A stretch of 64,000 bases of DNA from Sporodiniella umbellata (taxonomy: Eukaryota > Mucoromycota > Mucoromycetes > Mucorales > Rhizopodaceae), in the NCBI GenBank assembly GCA_025677835.1, contig JAIXMR010000015.1, positions 248,001 through 312,000 on the forward strand, read 5' to 3'. This document shows, in pieces, positions 1-12,016 of the stretch. Below the pieces are notes generated by a model. The model was not told the origin of the DNA. It saw only the letters and a program-made list of their open reading frames with translations, and did no database searches. A program made the translations under genes and the position numbers. Position 1 is the stretch's first letter; the number at the start of each line of letters is the position of its first letter.

Positions 1-1742
1 ATGTGGTAAGCACGACTATGATTTTTTTTTTTTTTTTGGTAGTTGGCGTCTTACATACCTTTAGGGGAAAGCAGGCTCTTATTATGCCAAAACGGTTCGA
101 AGCTCAGCTGAGGTTAATACTAATCTACCTTCAGCACAAACCATCTTTGACCGATTATTGAAACGACGCGAAGGAGATTTCACGCCCCACAAGTCAGGAA
201 TCAACATGTTGTTGTTTTACTTAGCCATTATCATTACCCATGACCTATTTTACACGGACTCTAAGGACCCCCAACGTAATTTGACCACGAGTTATGCCGA
301 TCTGTAAGTGACCGTCATTTGATATCTATAAACTCATTTTTTTCTTGTTTGGGAAAAAGCTCTGTGCTCTATGGCAAGAATCGAGAAGAACAGGAGTCTG
401 TAAGACAGATGAAGCACGGATTGCTTAAGCCAGACCAATGGTTTGATAGGCGTCTAGTTATTCAACCTCGTGGTGTATCTGCGCTTATGGTTGTCTTTTC
501 TCGTAACCACAACTATATTGCGCGTACCCTTTTGGAAAAGAACGAGAATGGGATGTTCAGCTTTGGTCCAGGCTTGGGGCTAGCAGATGAGGCAGAACAA
601 GACGAGAAACTATTTCAGACAGCTCGTTTGGTTAACAACGGATGCTATGCAAATGTGATTCTGCATGACTATTTACGTACCATCCTCGGTACTCAGGTCA
701 ATTCTAACTTTGTGTTGGATCCCCTGGCCAACGCTGAAATGCCACTCTACGGAAATGCGATATCAATTGAATTCAACGTAATCTATCGATGGCATGCTGG
801 TATTGGAAAGCACGATTCAGATTGGTTGCAAGAAGTCATGACCGTACTGATGAAAGAAGGCCGCCAAAAGCAGCCTGATGTGCCAAAGGATGAAATTGAT
901 CGGAGCTATTTCGATGTGATCACCAAAAAATTTGTGGAGCATTTTGTACATGCTACACCTGAGGAGTTGCAATTAGGTAACCCCATCGCCACTATGCATC
1001 GACAAGGGTCAGGTCAATTTTTGGATAAAGATATATTGGGTGCTTTAAAAGAAGGTTACTATCAACAGGCCTCAGAAGTTGGGTAAGTCACCCTCTCCTC
1101 TCTCTTTCTCTCTCTCTTCTTTTTTTTTTTGGTGCGACTAATTTTTTTTTTTTTCGGTACAGAAATGGGCTAAATACACCTGCCGCTTTAGAACATGTTG
1201 AGATTGCTGGTATCAATCATGCACGCAAACTAGGTGTGTGCACAATGAACGAGTTTAGAAAGAGCTTTAATCTGGTGACATTGGATACCTGGGAGGATTT
1301 TTCAGAAAAAAAGGAGGTACAAGAGGCCCTGAAAGAACTTTATGGTACACCAGATAGTGTAGAGCTTTATACAGGCTTAATGGTAGAACGTGTTAAAGAG
1401 ACTGGTTTACGTCTACCTTATACTATGAGTCGTGCTATCTTGAGTGATGCCACTAACCTATTAAGAAACGGTAATAAGAGTCATGCTTTTTTATATATCC
1501 CAGTATTTGGTCGCTGATTTTTTTTGAACATATATATATATATAGACCGTATCCTTGCTACTGAGCTTACCCCTCAAAACCTTACCAACTGGGGCTATCA
1601 CTACATGAAAGGAAACCCTAAAGATATGGATCGTGTTTTGCCTGGTATGTTAGTGCGTCTATTTCCAGATAGCGATCAAACATCCATTGGATTTACACCC
1701 GAGGAATTAGAAACCCTATTCAAAGTACCTGAGAGACAATAA
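1..1742 (+). CDS. Ppo-type fatty acid dioxygenase (animal heme peroxidase family), 5' partial, no P450 domain
   Basis: Heme dioxygenase of the linoleate diol synthase/psi-factor-producing oxygenase (Ppo) family, which oxygenates unsaturated fatty acids to hydroperoxy-oxylipins. Readable exons are about 65-303, 360-1082, 1163-1470 and 1546-1742; the first coding part lies left of the window. Visible motifs are AGSYYAKTVR, the distal-histidine segment THDLFYTD, the proximal YRWHAG motif, CTMNEFRKSF, YTMSRAILSDA and LTNWGY, all in the Ppo order. The frame ends with TAA right after the segment that closes the dioxygenase domain (FTPEELETLF), so the C-terminal P450-like domain of Aspergillus Ppo proteins is absent. 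The product is probably an 8- or 10-dioxygenase alone; regiospecificity cannot be read. Family assignment is firm, and the intron joins are consistent in phase. Confidence 0.85.
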
Positions 1743-1857
1743 TCTATATTACCATAATGTGTCATACTTTTATTATATTTATGAATAAATACAAAACCAA
1801 TAATTTACAAAAAAGAAAAAGGAAATAAAGAAAGCATATACATAAAAGAGTTTTTTT

Positions 1858-2964
1858 TTAAGGGTTGATCTGAACTTGCTCATAGGCAGGCAATCTAGAC
1901 CTTTCATACATCGGTAAACTTTCTTCGTAGTCAATGACATCTAAGAAGCGAGGGGTGGGTAAAGAGGGTCGAGGGTCAGGTTGAGAAGCGAAAGCGGGTT
2001 TATAGTTTGTGTAGAGCTGGATATCTTTTGGAGAGCGTATGCCATAAGTCAAGGTACCAAGATGAACTGGAATGGGGGGTAAGGAGGTATGCGAAGCCCA
2101 AAGCGATTTATGGCCAGTGGAGACCTTGAGATGGTATCTTACACTAAACAGGGCGCTGTAGTCAAAAGAAGGGATCGCGTCTATAGGAATCGCAATTGAA
2201 CGTGTTTCTTCATGCCCAGGGGTCATCATGACGGACTGTTGACTCAGGACGCTTTCGTACGTTCTTTCGGTATTACCTGGGTGTACAAAATCAGGCGTCT
2301 TTTTCCAAATCTGGGTCTGGATCAGCTGAATCAACAGGGTGGTTTGGGCTGGCGTGCTTAGGGTGAGATGGATCGTGTCACCTGGAAGATAATCGGTGGC
2401 TTTGAGAAGGCTATGTATTTTCGCGTTCGATACGCTTTGGGGCACCTTCAATCGATGGGTCTCAAGAAAAGGTCGATACAGTATCGTCTTGTGCGCTTCA
2501 AGAATTGGGCTGGATTCGGTATCGAGAAAGGCAGAGAGTGTGAAGCGAGTTTGATAAGCTACCATGTTGCCCTGAGAAGACACGTTTGCAGACGGTGGGA
2601 ATTGCACCATCGGTATTTGAACAATAAAGGGAAACGCGGCCTCTCCATCGATCTCTTTATCTGCCTTTCGCCAAAGAATGCTTTGGGTCCCAAAGAGTTG
2701 CTGACGAATTAGAGGTTTAGGTAAAAACGAATTTTGTATTGATTCACTAGCATGGAAAATTAATCGAAGCTGTTGAGCTGTTTCTATCTTGTCAACATTG
2801 GCTTGAATCTTAACAAATCCTGTGAAATGATCAGCCCTGGTTGTAATCAAGGGAAGGATTGTCTCATCTTTTTCTTTATTACCTTGAAAAACCGAACCTG
2901 GACCGTATACAGGCTTATTCATAATAGACCAACCGAATTCAGGTAATAAGCTAATTTCGAGCAT
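1858..2964 (-). CDS. Arrestin-like (ART/alpha-arrestin type) protein
   Basis: Single-exon gene for 368 aa. The N-terminal part (PVYGPGSVFQGN) has the beta-sheet-opening signature of fungal arrestin-N domains, followed by long beta-rich sequence without membrane segments, as in arrestin-N plus arrestin-C proteins. The C-terminal tail carries two close LPxY motifs (SLPMYERS and RLPAYEQ), variants of the PPxY motifs with which alpha-arrestins recruit Rsp5/Nedd4 ubiquitin ligases to plasma-membrane transporters. An endocytic adaptor role is inferred from this. The start ATG at 2964 is the first in frame. It is convergent with the dioxygenase gene, with only ~115 bp between the stops. Confidence 0.7.
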   Translation of the reverse strand: MLEISLLPEFGWSIMNKPVYGPGSVFQGNKEKDETILPLITTRADHFTGFVKIQANVDKIETAQQLRLIFHASESIQNSFLPKPLIRQQLFGTQSILWRKADKEIDGEAAFPFIVQIPMVQFPPSANVSSQGNMVAYQTRFTLSAFLDTESSPILEAHKTILYRPFLETHRLKVPQSVSNAKIHSLLKATDYLPGDTIHLTLSTPAQTTLLIQLIQTQIWKKTPDFVHPGNTERTYESVLSQQSVMMTPGHEETRSIAIPIDAIPSFDYSALFSVRYHLKVSTGHKSLWASHTSLPPIPVHLGTLTYGIRSPKDIQLYTNYKPAFASQPDPRPSLPTPRFLDVIDYEESLPMYERSRLPAYEQVQINP

Positions 2965-3477
2965 AAGATTAAATTTATATATAAAAAAAAGTGTGTGTGT
3001 GTGGTCAAGAAAGGGAGATCTCTTTGTGCCGTATTTATATAAACAATGCCAATGACTGTTGTCTAGGCAAACGAAGACTCATGTAACAAACCGGCTCAAA
3101 TTAAACTTCAGCCAAGACAAATGACAAGAAGTAGATGTGAGAGATTCACAGTAACCGCAGTAGATGCAGTATGTGTCACTATTATATATCTATGTGGTAG
3201 ATTTAGTCACTTGATTCATAGTAAAAGATAATTCTCTCTTTTTTTCTTCTGTTAATCATTGAATACAGCCAATTGCTATTCTCTTCATTTGATTGTCCCC
3301 TGTTGCTGCCAATCCTCAAAGAGTTCCTCTTGAGCCATGTTTCAGAAAAAGGCTCGCCAAGCATAAACACTGCACTTGGCGGATCGGCGTTACACAAGCC
3401 AATACTTGCACAAAACTTGGTTTAACAAAAAGCTTTACTTTGTTTTTATTTATTTGTTTTTTCTTTTATTTACTTTT
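2965..3477. other. Intergenic region upstream of the arrestin-like gene
   Basis: This stretch lies between the arrestin-like start (minus) and the TMEM164-like stop (minus). It holds a short GT repeat near 2992-3002 and T-rich DNA near 3434-3480. I see no convincing gene; the short ORFs here lack family features. Confidence 0.5.
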
Positions 3478-4611
3478 TCAATTGATTTTCTTTGATTTCT
3501 TTACTGATTTTCCAAGTGGCTTTTTGATAGATTTTTGTTGTTGATAAGATATTAAAGTCAAAACGGTTTCTACTAAAACAAAGCGAGTAATGAACTTTAA
3601 GAGAAAGGCAATGCCGTACATGACGATACGATAGGCTGATCCTAAGCTTAACAAGAGCGGAACTATATTACGCGTTTTAAAACAGATTAGTAAGAAAAAA
3701 AATGCGTTATATGCATAAGATGTATGCATGCTTACTTGGAGGGGGAGTCCACATATAATTGAGGTTGAATCCAGAAGCTAAAGAAAGAGTATGAAGCACA
3801 GGCGTATGGAAGAAAGAGTAAGTAAAGAAAGACAAGAAAAGAATGCCTTTGGATTTAGGTAAAACAGCATAGCGACCACTGTAGATCATATAGACAGGAA
3901 CAACAAGCAAAAGGATGTGTTCTACAAGAAGACATGAAAAAAATATTCTATCTATTTTTTGGTTTACCAGCAAAAAAGTTGAATGTTTCTCCTATCAAGA
4001 CATGCTCTCGTAAATCAGGAAAGGCTAAGGCGGCCATGGCACCCCATTGGAGGTGTAAGTAAATGTTGAAGAAAATGTGGGGCAAAAAAGACTTCTTGTT
4101 AGGGTAGAGTAGTGCAAAGACCAAGAGAAGTCCACTGATATGGCATGGCTGAAGCATAAACCATACACGGTTTCGAATGATTTTGTGAATCAAGGTGAGT
4201 AGCAATGAGGAGGCTAATGCCATCGTCATGGCTCGTTCGGTCCATGTCGGTTTTTTGTCTGCTTTGAATTCTGAAAGTAGGCGATAGTATTTCGTACGGG
4301 GTTGCATGACATAACGAAACAACAAGAAAGTAGCCAACGCATAAAAGTTGGCTAGAAATAATAGCTCAAGCCCATGTTGTCGAGGGGCGTTATACCTTTA
4401 TTTTTTTTAGACAAAATAAGCGTCAATGACTCTTGTACTACAAAATCAACTTTTTCTTTTTTTTTTTTTTGCATTGTTTTTGTGTATGAATGGATATATA
4501 TTACCATGAGCCAAAAGAAGACTGAGCCCAATCTGTTTCAAGAGGCACATCTGCTGAAATACTTAAAACAAAGTTTTCCACTTTAACTAAAAGAGGTTCC
4601 AGCCAACTCAT
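3478..4611 (-). CDS. TMEM164-family multi-pass membrane protein
   Basis: Four exons: complement(join(3478..3662,3736..3921,3968..4395,4505..4611)), about 301 aa, all joins in phase. The start ATG at 4609-4611 opens MSWLEPLLVK; exon 1 joins exon 2 as SFGSW-YNAPRQHG, matching the WY..P..RQHG segment of TMEM164. Several hydrophobic helices follow. Conserved points are QPCHISG (the position of the reactive cysteine reported for human TMEM164), an EHILLLVVP histidine segment, and FNLNYMW. Human TMEM164 has been described as an acyltransferase that makes polyunsaturated ether phospholipids and is related to AIG1. The function of fungal members is not established. The tail is lysine-rich (KKPLGKSVKKSKK), a possible cytosolic ER-retention-like end. 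Confidence 0.72.
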
Positions 4612-5182
4612 TTTTCTTTCTTAAAAAAAGGAAAAAAAAAGGAAAAACAAATACAAAAAAAAAAAAAAAAAGAAAAAAAGCACAACACCTGGGGGGTAGG
4701 GTAGTTGTGACCAAACCCAGCCAGACTTAAAAGTCCCCTTTTGTACACAATGATAAAATTGTTAGTTTCAAAGTGACAAGAATCCACGTGGTTTAGAAAA
4801 ATACGAAAAAAAAGACGCGTTTTGATTTTTAGAATTCGTTTTTTTTTTATTTTTTTATGTAAAGAATGTGTTGTATGTTTTTTTTCTTTCCTTTTTTTAA
4901 TACTTTTTATATAAAAAAAAATAGAAGAACTGTACAAGGAGAGAGTAAAGAGTGAAGAAAGTGTAATAAAAATAAAGATGCAAAAGAAATCCAGAAAAAA
5001 TTTCAGAAAATTGTTTGAAAAACCATTTTGAATGTGGAGGAGGGGTAAAAAAAGGGTTTAGAGTGTAAAAATAGAGTCTTTATAATCCATTCCCAATAAA
5101 AGTTTTTTTTCCTTTCCTGATTTTCTTTTTCTGTTTTTTTTTTGTCTTTATCTTTTTTTCCACTGGCTATACACAATTGCAT
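4612..5182. other. Intergenic, A/T-tract-rich; 3' side of H2B
   Basis: Low-complexity AT-rich DNA between the start of the TMEM164-like gene and the 3' end of the first H2B gene. It contains several A- or T-runs (for example near 4656-4673). I see no gene. Confidence 0.5.
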
Positions 5183-5542
5183 TTATTTGGAGCTGGTGTA
5201 CTTGGTGACGGCCTTGGTACCTTCAGAGACAGCGTGCTTGGCGAGTTCTCCGGGAAGAATAAGACGAACAGCGGTTTGGATTTCGCGAGAAGAGATGGTG
5301 GAACGCTTGTTGTAAGCAGCCAACTTGGAGGCTTCAGAGGCAATACGCTCAAAGATATCGTTTACGAAGGAGTTCAAGATGGACATGGCCTTGTTGGAGA
5401 TACCGGTGTCGGGGTGAACTTGCTTCAAGACCTTGTAGATGTAAGAGGAGTAGGTTTCACGACGAGTGGCCTTCTTCTTCTTGTCACCAGTCTTCTTGGA
5501 GATGGTCTTCTTGGTGTCTTTGGTAACAGCGTCGGCAGCCAT
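5183..5542 (-). CDS. Histone H2B (copy 1, 119 aa)
   Basis: Intronless core histone gene. The lysine-rich tail (about residues 1-26) is followed by the histone fold beginning [19 protein letters not shown] and the C-terminal helix ending [11 protein letters not shown]2B pairs with H2A in the nucleosome. From RRETYSS onward the protein is identical to the second H2B at 10254-10607, and the nucleotide sequence of the core looks identical too, while the N-terminal tails differ. It is divergent from H2A copy 1 across a ~500 bp shared promoter, with a TATA-like GGCTATAAAA on the minus strand at 5617-5626. Confidence 0.97.
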   Translation of the reverse strand: MAADAVTKDTKKTISKKTGDKKKKATRRETYSSYIYKVLKQVHPDTGISNKAMSILNSFVNDIFERIASEASKLAAYNKRSTISSREIQTAVRLILPGELAKHAVSEGTKAVTKYTSSK

Positions 5543-6041
5543 ATTAAATTAAATACTTTATGAAAAAGGAGAAAAAGTAAAAAAAATTCTTGAGGGGAGC
5601 TAAAAAAAGTCGTTTCTTTTATAGCCAAAATATTTTTTTATTTTATTTTTTATTTTGTTTTTTTTTTTTCTTTTTTTTTTTTGATTGTGACTTTCTTTTC
5701 CAAAAAAAGATTTTTTAAACTTTTATTTTTTTTGAATTTTTTTTTTAAAATTTATCAAGAACACTACAAAAAAAATAAACAACAGCTCACTCCATCACTT
5801 TTTGCTCTATGAATTCGCGAAACAAACGCGAGTTACCAAGGAAACAAACACTCAATTTTTCATTTCGACCATAAAAAAATTGTGTTGAAAAAAATGTTTT
5901 TTTGCCTTGCCTGAGAGCTTTAGAAAAAAAAAAAGACCGGAATTTTAAATGAAAAAAATTCATATATAAATAGGGCGGTCTTGAACTATTGTCCCCTTTT
6001 TATTTTTTTCTTTTCACACAACAAATCTCTTCTATATAAAA
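5543..6041. promoter_or_regulatory. Bidirectional promoter of H2B copy 1 / H2A copy 1
   Basis: Divergent intergenic region. TATA boxes face both ways: GGCTATAAAA (minus, 5617-5626) for H2B and TATATAAA (plus, 5963-5970) for H2A. Near the centre lie GAATTCGCGAAACAAACGCG (5811-5830) and GTTACCAAGGAAAC (5832-5845). The latter is close to the RFX X-box pattern GTNRCC-(N)-RGYAAC, with one mismatch in the second half-site. Co-regulation of the pair in S phase is inferred from the arrangement. Confidence 0.55.
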
Positions 6042-6437
6042 ATGTCTGGTGGTAAATCTGGTGGAAAGTCTGCTTCTGGCGCTAAATCTCAAACCCGTTC
6101 TTCTAAGGCCGGTCTTCAATTCCCTGTCGGTCGTATTCACCGTCTCTTGCGTCGCGGTAACTATGCTCAACGTGTTGGTGCTGGTGCTCCCGTCTACTTG
6201 GCTGCTGTCCTTGAATACCTTGCTGCCGAAATCCTTGAATTGGCTGGTAACGCTGCCCGTGATAACAAGAAATCTCGTATCATTCCCCGTCACCTCCAAT
6301 TGGCCATCCGTAACGATGAAGAATTGAACAAACTCTTGGGCCACGTCACTATTGCCCAAGGTGGTGTCCTTCCCAACATCCACGCCTCTCTCTTGCCCAG
6401 CAAGAACAAGAAGGCCGGAGCCTCTCAAGATCTTTAA
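6042..6437 (+). CDS. Histone H2A (copy 1, 131 aa)
   Basis: Intronless core histone. It starts [10 protein letters not shown], has the H2A signature [12 protein letters not shown], and contains the acidic-patch region around [16 protein letters not shown]. It ends in ASQDL, the fungal SQ[E/D]-type tail whose serine is the target of ATM/ATR-type kinases (the H2A.X-like phosphosite), so the major H2A doubles as H2A.X. The protein is identical to copy 2 (9259-9654, opposite strand). Near-identity at the DNA level extends some 30 bases into both flanks. Confidence 0.97.
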   Translation: MSGGKSGGKSASGAKSQTRSSKAGLQFPVGRIHRLLRRGNYAQRVGAGAPVYLAAVLEYLAAEILELAGNAARDNKKSRIIPRHLQLAIRNDEELNKLLGHVTIAQGGVLPNIHASLLPSKNKKAGASQDL

Positions 6438-7391
6438 ATCGCTTCATTTTTTTAAAGAAAAAGAAAGAAATTTGAAAATCACACCCTTACAACAAATACA
6501 CCACAAAACATCCATGTCGCATTTCTCTTTTTTTTTTTCCTTCACTTCTCCCTCCATCTCTATTTTTCTTTTTTTAATATAAAATTATCATTTTTTCTTG
6601 GTTCTTTACGAACAAAAAAAAAATAGAAAAGAAAAATAAATTTGATATCCCCGAAAAATAAAAAGAAAAAAGCTTATTGTAAATAAAAAAGAAAGGTTTT
6701 TTTTTTTAAAATTATAGTTGTACAAACACCGTATCTTTGAAACAATTCCAAACACGAAAAAACTCGCGTTTTTTAAAGTCCAAAAAAAAAAAAAAAAAAA
6801 AAAAAAACACGTATAACCAAAGTTGATAGGGAGGTTACTATAAAAAACGACTCAAGATGACGACGGTGCATGGTGTGTGATTTTAAGAACCCTAGCAACG
6901 GTAACTAGACAATCTCAAAACCATAGCAACGGTTACTAAGCAACGGTTGCCAAGTCACCTTAACTTGCACAACCTGCCGAAAGCATGTTCCAAAAATAGA
7001 CAGCCCAGCTTAGTTTTGACATGCGCACAATAAGGATGATCTGTCGCTCGTGCGGCTATGAACACCAATGAGATAACAATATTTTTCCTTCTTTTTTTTT
7101 TTTCCGTTCTCAGGGGGAGACACACACACACACATACACCAACCTATTTTCTCAAAGTACTAATATGGAAAAGAAAAGCATATTTTATACTTGTAATGGT
7201 TTTATTGAAATATAATTTGTAAAATGAAGAAAGAGAGAAAAAAACTGTACAAACAAAAAAAAAAAAAAAAGAGTGAAAAAAGAAGGTATTTAATTTTCTT
7301 TTTTTTTTTTTTTTTTTCCCCTTCAAAACAAAACAAAAATAGTTGTGTATGTAAATTTTTTTTAATGTGTGAGAAGGGGTATTGTTGTTAT
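6438..7391. promoter_or_regulatory. Convergent H2A/H3 spacer with a cluster of RFX-like half-sites
   Basis: About 950 bp between two convergent 3' ends, longer than needed for terminators. Besides poly-A/T tracts (for example A-run near 6782-6807) it holds a compact motif cluster at 6888-6954. This comprises AACCCT (6888-6893, the histone box known from S. pombe), then AGCAACGGTAAC, AGCAACGGTTAC and AAGCAACGGTTGCC, that is, repeated RGYAAC/GTNRCC half-sites. A TATA-like ACTATAAAAAAC lies at about 6837-6848. I find no ORF of note. Regulatory function is inferred from motif content only. Confidence 0.4.
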
Positions 7392-8754
<1,363 letters not shown>

Positions 8755-9258
8755 ATCAACTGTTAATCGCTCTCACCCAAACACCCAACACATACTTTTT
8801 TTACATACAACAAAAAGAAACAACCTTATTTTATACATAAAAAAAAACATTTTACAAAGTTATTTTCTTTTCTCATAAAAACAAGCTCTTTTTCTACTAT
8901 AAACATATCTTTTTGGCTATAGACAAAGCCATCTCTTTAAAGTACATACGCTCACTTCTCTTTCTGTTCATTCCGCCTTGTAAAGCCCAGAGCTCATTCC
9001 AGAAATTCTTTGAGTCAAAATAAATAAATTCTTTCACGAGCCTTTTATATATGTATTCATTTGTATTTTTATTTTTATTGATTAGAAATTTGACAAATAA
9101 AAATTGGTATTTTTTAAACATTCACAAATAAAAACTATTTTAAAAAATATTTACACACACATACACACAAAGGAAATAGTAGGTAGGAAAAGGGTTTCTT
9201 GTTTGTATCAAAATGGTAAATAATGGTTCTTGTTTTTTCTTTAAAAAAATGAAGCGAT
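8755..9258. other. Convergent H4/H2A spacer
   Basis: AT-rich DNA between the 3' ends of H4 and H2A copy 2. The about 24 bases next to the H2A stop match the flank of H2A copy 1. I see no gene. Confidence 0.5.
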
Positions 9259-9654
9259 TTAAAGATCTTGAGAGGCTCCGGCCTTCTTGTTCTTGCTGGG
9301 CAAGAGAGAGGCGTGGATGTTGGGAAGGACACCACCTTGGGCAATAGTGACGTGGCCCAAGAGTTTGTTCAATTCTTCATCGTTACGGATGGCCAATTGG
9401 AGGTGACGGGGAATGATACGAGATTTCTTGTTATCACGGGCAGCGTTACCGGCCAATTCAAGGATTTCGGCAGCAAGGTATTCAAGGACAGCAGCCAAGT
9501 AGACGGGAGCACCAGCACCAACACGTTGAGCATAGTTACCGCGACGCAAGAGACGGTGAATACGACCGACAGGGAATTGAAGACCGGCCTTAGAAGAACG
9601 GGTTTGAGATTTAGCGCCAGAAGCAGACTTTCCACCAGATTTACCACCAGACAT
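9259..9654 (-). CDS. Histone H2A (copy 2, 131 aa)
   Basis: The protein sequence is identical to copy 1, including MSGGKSGG and the ASQDL end. The start is set at the ATG at 9652-9654; the longer open frame upstream reads poly-A-derived residues. DNA is almost identical to copy 1, including the leader (CACACAACAAA.TCTCTTCTATATAAAA) and ~24 bases after the stop, which points to recent duplication or gene conversion. It is divergent from H2B copy 2. The minus-strand TATA element TATATAAAG lies at 9738-9746. Confidence 0.97.
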   Translation of the reverse strand: MSGGKSGGKSASGAKSQTRSSKAGLQFPVGRIHRLLRRGNYAQRVGAGAPVYLAAVLEYLAAEILELAGNAARDNKKSRIIPRHLQLAIRNDEELNKLLGHVTIAQGGVLPNIHASLLPSKNKKAGASQDL

Positions 9655-9770
9655 TTTTATATAGAAGAGATTTTGTTGTGTGAAAAGGAAAAAAAAAAAA
9701 AAAAAAAAAAGGGGGAAAAACAATGAAAAATGATGAGCTTTATATACTTCCAGATCACTGGCCCAATTTT

Positions 9771-9803
<33 letters not shown>

Positions 9804-9933
9804 GATATTTCAGATAAAAAAAAAAAATAGAAAAAAAATAGTGACCATCTTTTTTTTTTTTTTTTTTTTGGTGTGTTTTTTTTTTTTCTTTAAAAAAGGA
9901 TTGACGCGTTGTAAATAACAATCAAAGCGTGTT

Positions 9934-9967
<34 letters not shown>

Positions 9968-10253
9968 CACACACCAAAAAAAAGAAAACTTTTCTTTTCC
10001 GAACGCTATTGAACTGAGTGTAGCCAAGAAACATAATAGAAGAAAACTTATTTTATGTTAATTTACTGCCTTAATAACAAATTGAAAATGGCTTTTATCC
10101 CACTTTCTTTTTTTTTTTTTTTTTAAAAAGGATTGAAAAAAAAAAAAAAAAAAATTAAAAACATATATAAAACCCAGCTATTTTCACTATTTTTTTTTTT
10201 TTTTCCCTTTTTTTTTTTTTCTAAATATTATTTGATTCCCCACAAAAAATAAA
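9655..10253. promoter_or_regulatory. Bidirectional promoter of H2A copy 2 / H2B copy 2
   Basis: Divergent promoter with TATATAAAG (minus, 9738-9746) for H2A and TATATAAAAC (plus, 10164-10173) for H2B. It is dominated by long T and A tracts (for example 9773-9802, 9931-9967). In contrast to the other H2A/H2B promoter I do not see a clear X-box-like site. Confidence 0.5.
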
Positions 10254-10607
10254 ATGGCTCCCAAAGATTCCACCAACGATAAGCCTGCTGTCGCCAAGAA
10301 GGCCGGTGGCAAGAAGAAGGCCAGTCGTCGTGAAACCTACTCCTCTTACATCTACAAGGTCTTGAAGCAAGTTCACCCCGACACCGGTATCTCCAACAAG
10401 GCCATGTCCATCTTGAACTCCTTCGTAAACGATATCTTTGAGCGTATTGCCTCTGAAGCCTCCAAGTTGGCTGCTTACAACAAGCGTTCCACCATCTCTT
10501 CTCGCGAAATCCAAACCGCTGTTCGTCTTATTCTTCCCGGAGAACTCGCCAAGCACGCTGTCTCTGAAGGTACCAAGGCCGTCACCAAGTACACCAGCTC
10601 CAAATAA
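10254..10607 (+). CDS. Histone H2B (copy 2, 117 aa)
   Basis: Intronless. The tail [20 protein letters not shown] differs from copy 1, but from [11 protein letters not shown] to KYTSSK the protein is the same and the DNA of the core appears identical to copy 1. The sharp switch from divergent tail to identical core suggests gene conversion limited to the fold-coding part. Confidence 0.97.
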   Translation: MAPKDSTNDKPAVAKKAGGKKKASRRETYSSYIYKVLKQVHPDTGISNKAMSILNSFVNDIFERIASEASKLAAYNKRSTISSREIQTAVRLILPGELAKHAVSEGTKAVTKYTSSK

Positions 10608-11000
10608 GTTATTCCCCCCCCCCCTCTTCATTTTTATTTTCAATACAATTCCTATCTATAAAAAAAAAAAACAAGAGAATAAAGCAAAAAAAAAAAAAAC
10701 GCACACCAAAAAAAAAAAAAAAAAAAATCATGTAAACAAAACAAAACGCTTTTCTTTCTATCAAGATTGGCTCTTGTGTCGCACAATGAATGTCGTTATA
10801 ATTGATATTTACATGTCGTGTTTACAATGATGCGAAGTCGCTCTTTCAAAAACAGGTGTTTTGTACCTGACTTGCATAGAAACAAAGAGTCAGGCGCCTC
10901 TCATTTTTTTTTTTTTTTTTTGAACGGTTTATTAAAACACACACACAAACACACACATATACACACACATATATAACTATCGATCTATCTGTCTCTGTTT
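10608..11000. other. H2B/uL15 convergent spacer
   Basis: 3' flanks of H2B copy 2 and the uL15 gene. It contains a C-run after the H2B stop, A-runs, and a CA-rich microsatellite near 10938-10970. No gene is seen. Confidence 0.5.
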
Positions 11001-11535
11001 TTAAGCAATGAGTTCAACCACACCACCAGCAGCCTTAATCTTCTTTTCGGCAAGACTGGAGACGAAACGAGTGCGGACAATAAGAGGTTGAGAGATGGTA
11101 CCCTTAGCCAAGACCTTGGCATAACCCTACGGATCGATGGTGAGAGGCCGATAGAAAAAGTAAAGACTTACGTTTTGAACCGTGTCAATGACAGGCACCT
11201 TTTCAGTGTTCTTGTATTGGTCACGAACACCTTCACCAGCAAGAGTCCAGATCTTATCCAAGTTGATGACAGGACGCCAGTTGGGGTTGTTCTTTAAATG
11301 AAAGTGACGCATACCGACTTTACCAAAGTAACCAGGATGGTACTTGTCCATGTTGATGCGGTGGTGATGTTGACCACCAGCAAGACCACGACCACCAGGA
11401 TGCTTTCTATGTTTACCGATACGACCGTGACCGGCAGAGACGTGTCCACGCTTCTTTCTGTTGTGGTGAAGTCTAGTAGGCTATAGATAAGCTTGTTCAG
11501 CTTTTGTTTGGATGGATGGATTTCTTTGTTACCAT
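11001..11535 (-). CDS. RPL28: 60S ribosomal protein uL15 (yeast Rpl28, human RPL27A)
   Basis: Three exons: complement(join(11001..11126,11172..11480,11533..11535)), 145 aa. The first coding exon is only the ATG, followed by a GTAACA donor. Exon 2 opens [20 protein letters not shown] and contains [15 protein letters not shown], the highly conserved uL15 loop, then [20 protein letters not shown]. Exon 3 ends [16 protein letters not shown]. Length and all blocks match eukaryotic uL15 (yeast 149 aa). It is a large-subunit assembly protein near the peptidyl-transferase region. Confidence 0.95.
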
Positions 11536-12016
11536 CGAGAGATATACTTTGACTGGATAGAGAGGTTCTCTCCTCTCTTTTGGTTGTTTTCAGTTCTACA
11601 CCTTGCCAGGTCATGTCCGGTCCGGAAGTTTGATAGCCGTGGCTCTCTTCTAGCTTTTGATTCATTTCCAAAAATGGATCTGGTTACTTGGCTTAGCATC
11701 GAATGCTTTGCTAACTCTCTCTCTTATTGTTTATGTCAGTTTTTGTTTTGCTTGGGGGTGTGTTTTTTTTTTTTTTTTTTTTTTTTTTTTGTTAAAAAAA
11801 CTTATTTGCAGCCAAGAAGTGACCAAAAATAACTTTTTTTTTGAGCTGAGCATCCGCATATGTGTAACTCGGACCAATTTCTCTAAATCAGGAAGTAATT
11901 CACCGAGGGGCGCTAATACGTTTTGCATGATTCAAAGCTTTCGATTTTGATATATAAAGGAGATCTCCCAAAAACCAAAAAAAAAAGTATTCAATTATTT
12001 CTTGTCATCTAAAACA
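11536..12016. promoter_or_regulatory. Divergent promoter region of uL15 and VC0807-like genes
   Basis: Upstream region shared by the two genes. It has a 30-base T-run near 11761-11790. A TATATAAAG element at 11950-11958 lies about 60 bp before the ATG of the plus-strand gene. No ORF with family features. Confidence 0.4.

Noticed and set aside
2368..2712. Plus-strand ORF of 114 aa
   Set aside because: Lies wholly inside the minus-strand arrestin-like gene; shadow frame.
5177..5563. Long ORF antisense to H2B copy 1 (and similar antisense ORFs opposite H2A, H3 and H4)
   Set aside because: They are mirror frames of strongly codon-biased histone genes and have no independent features.
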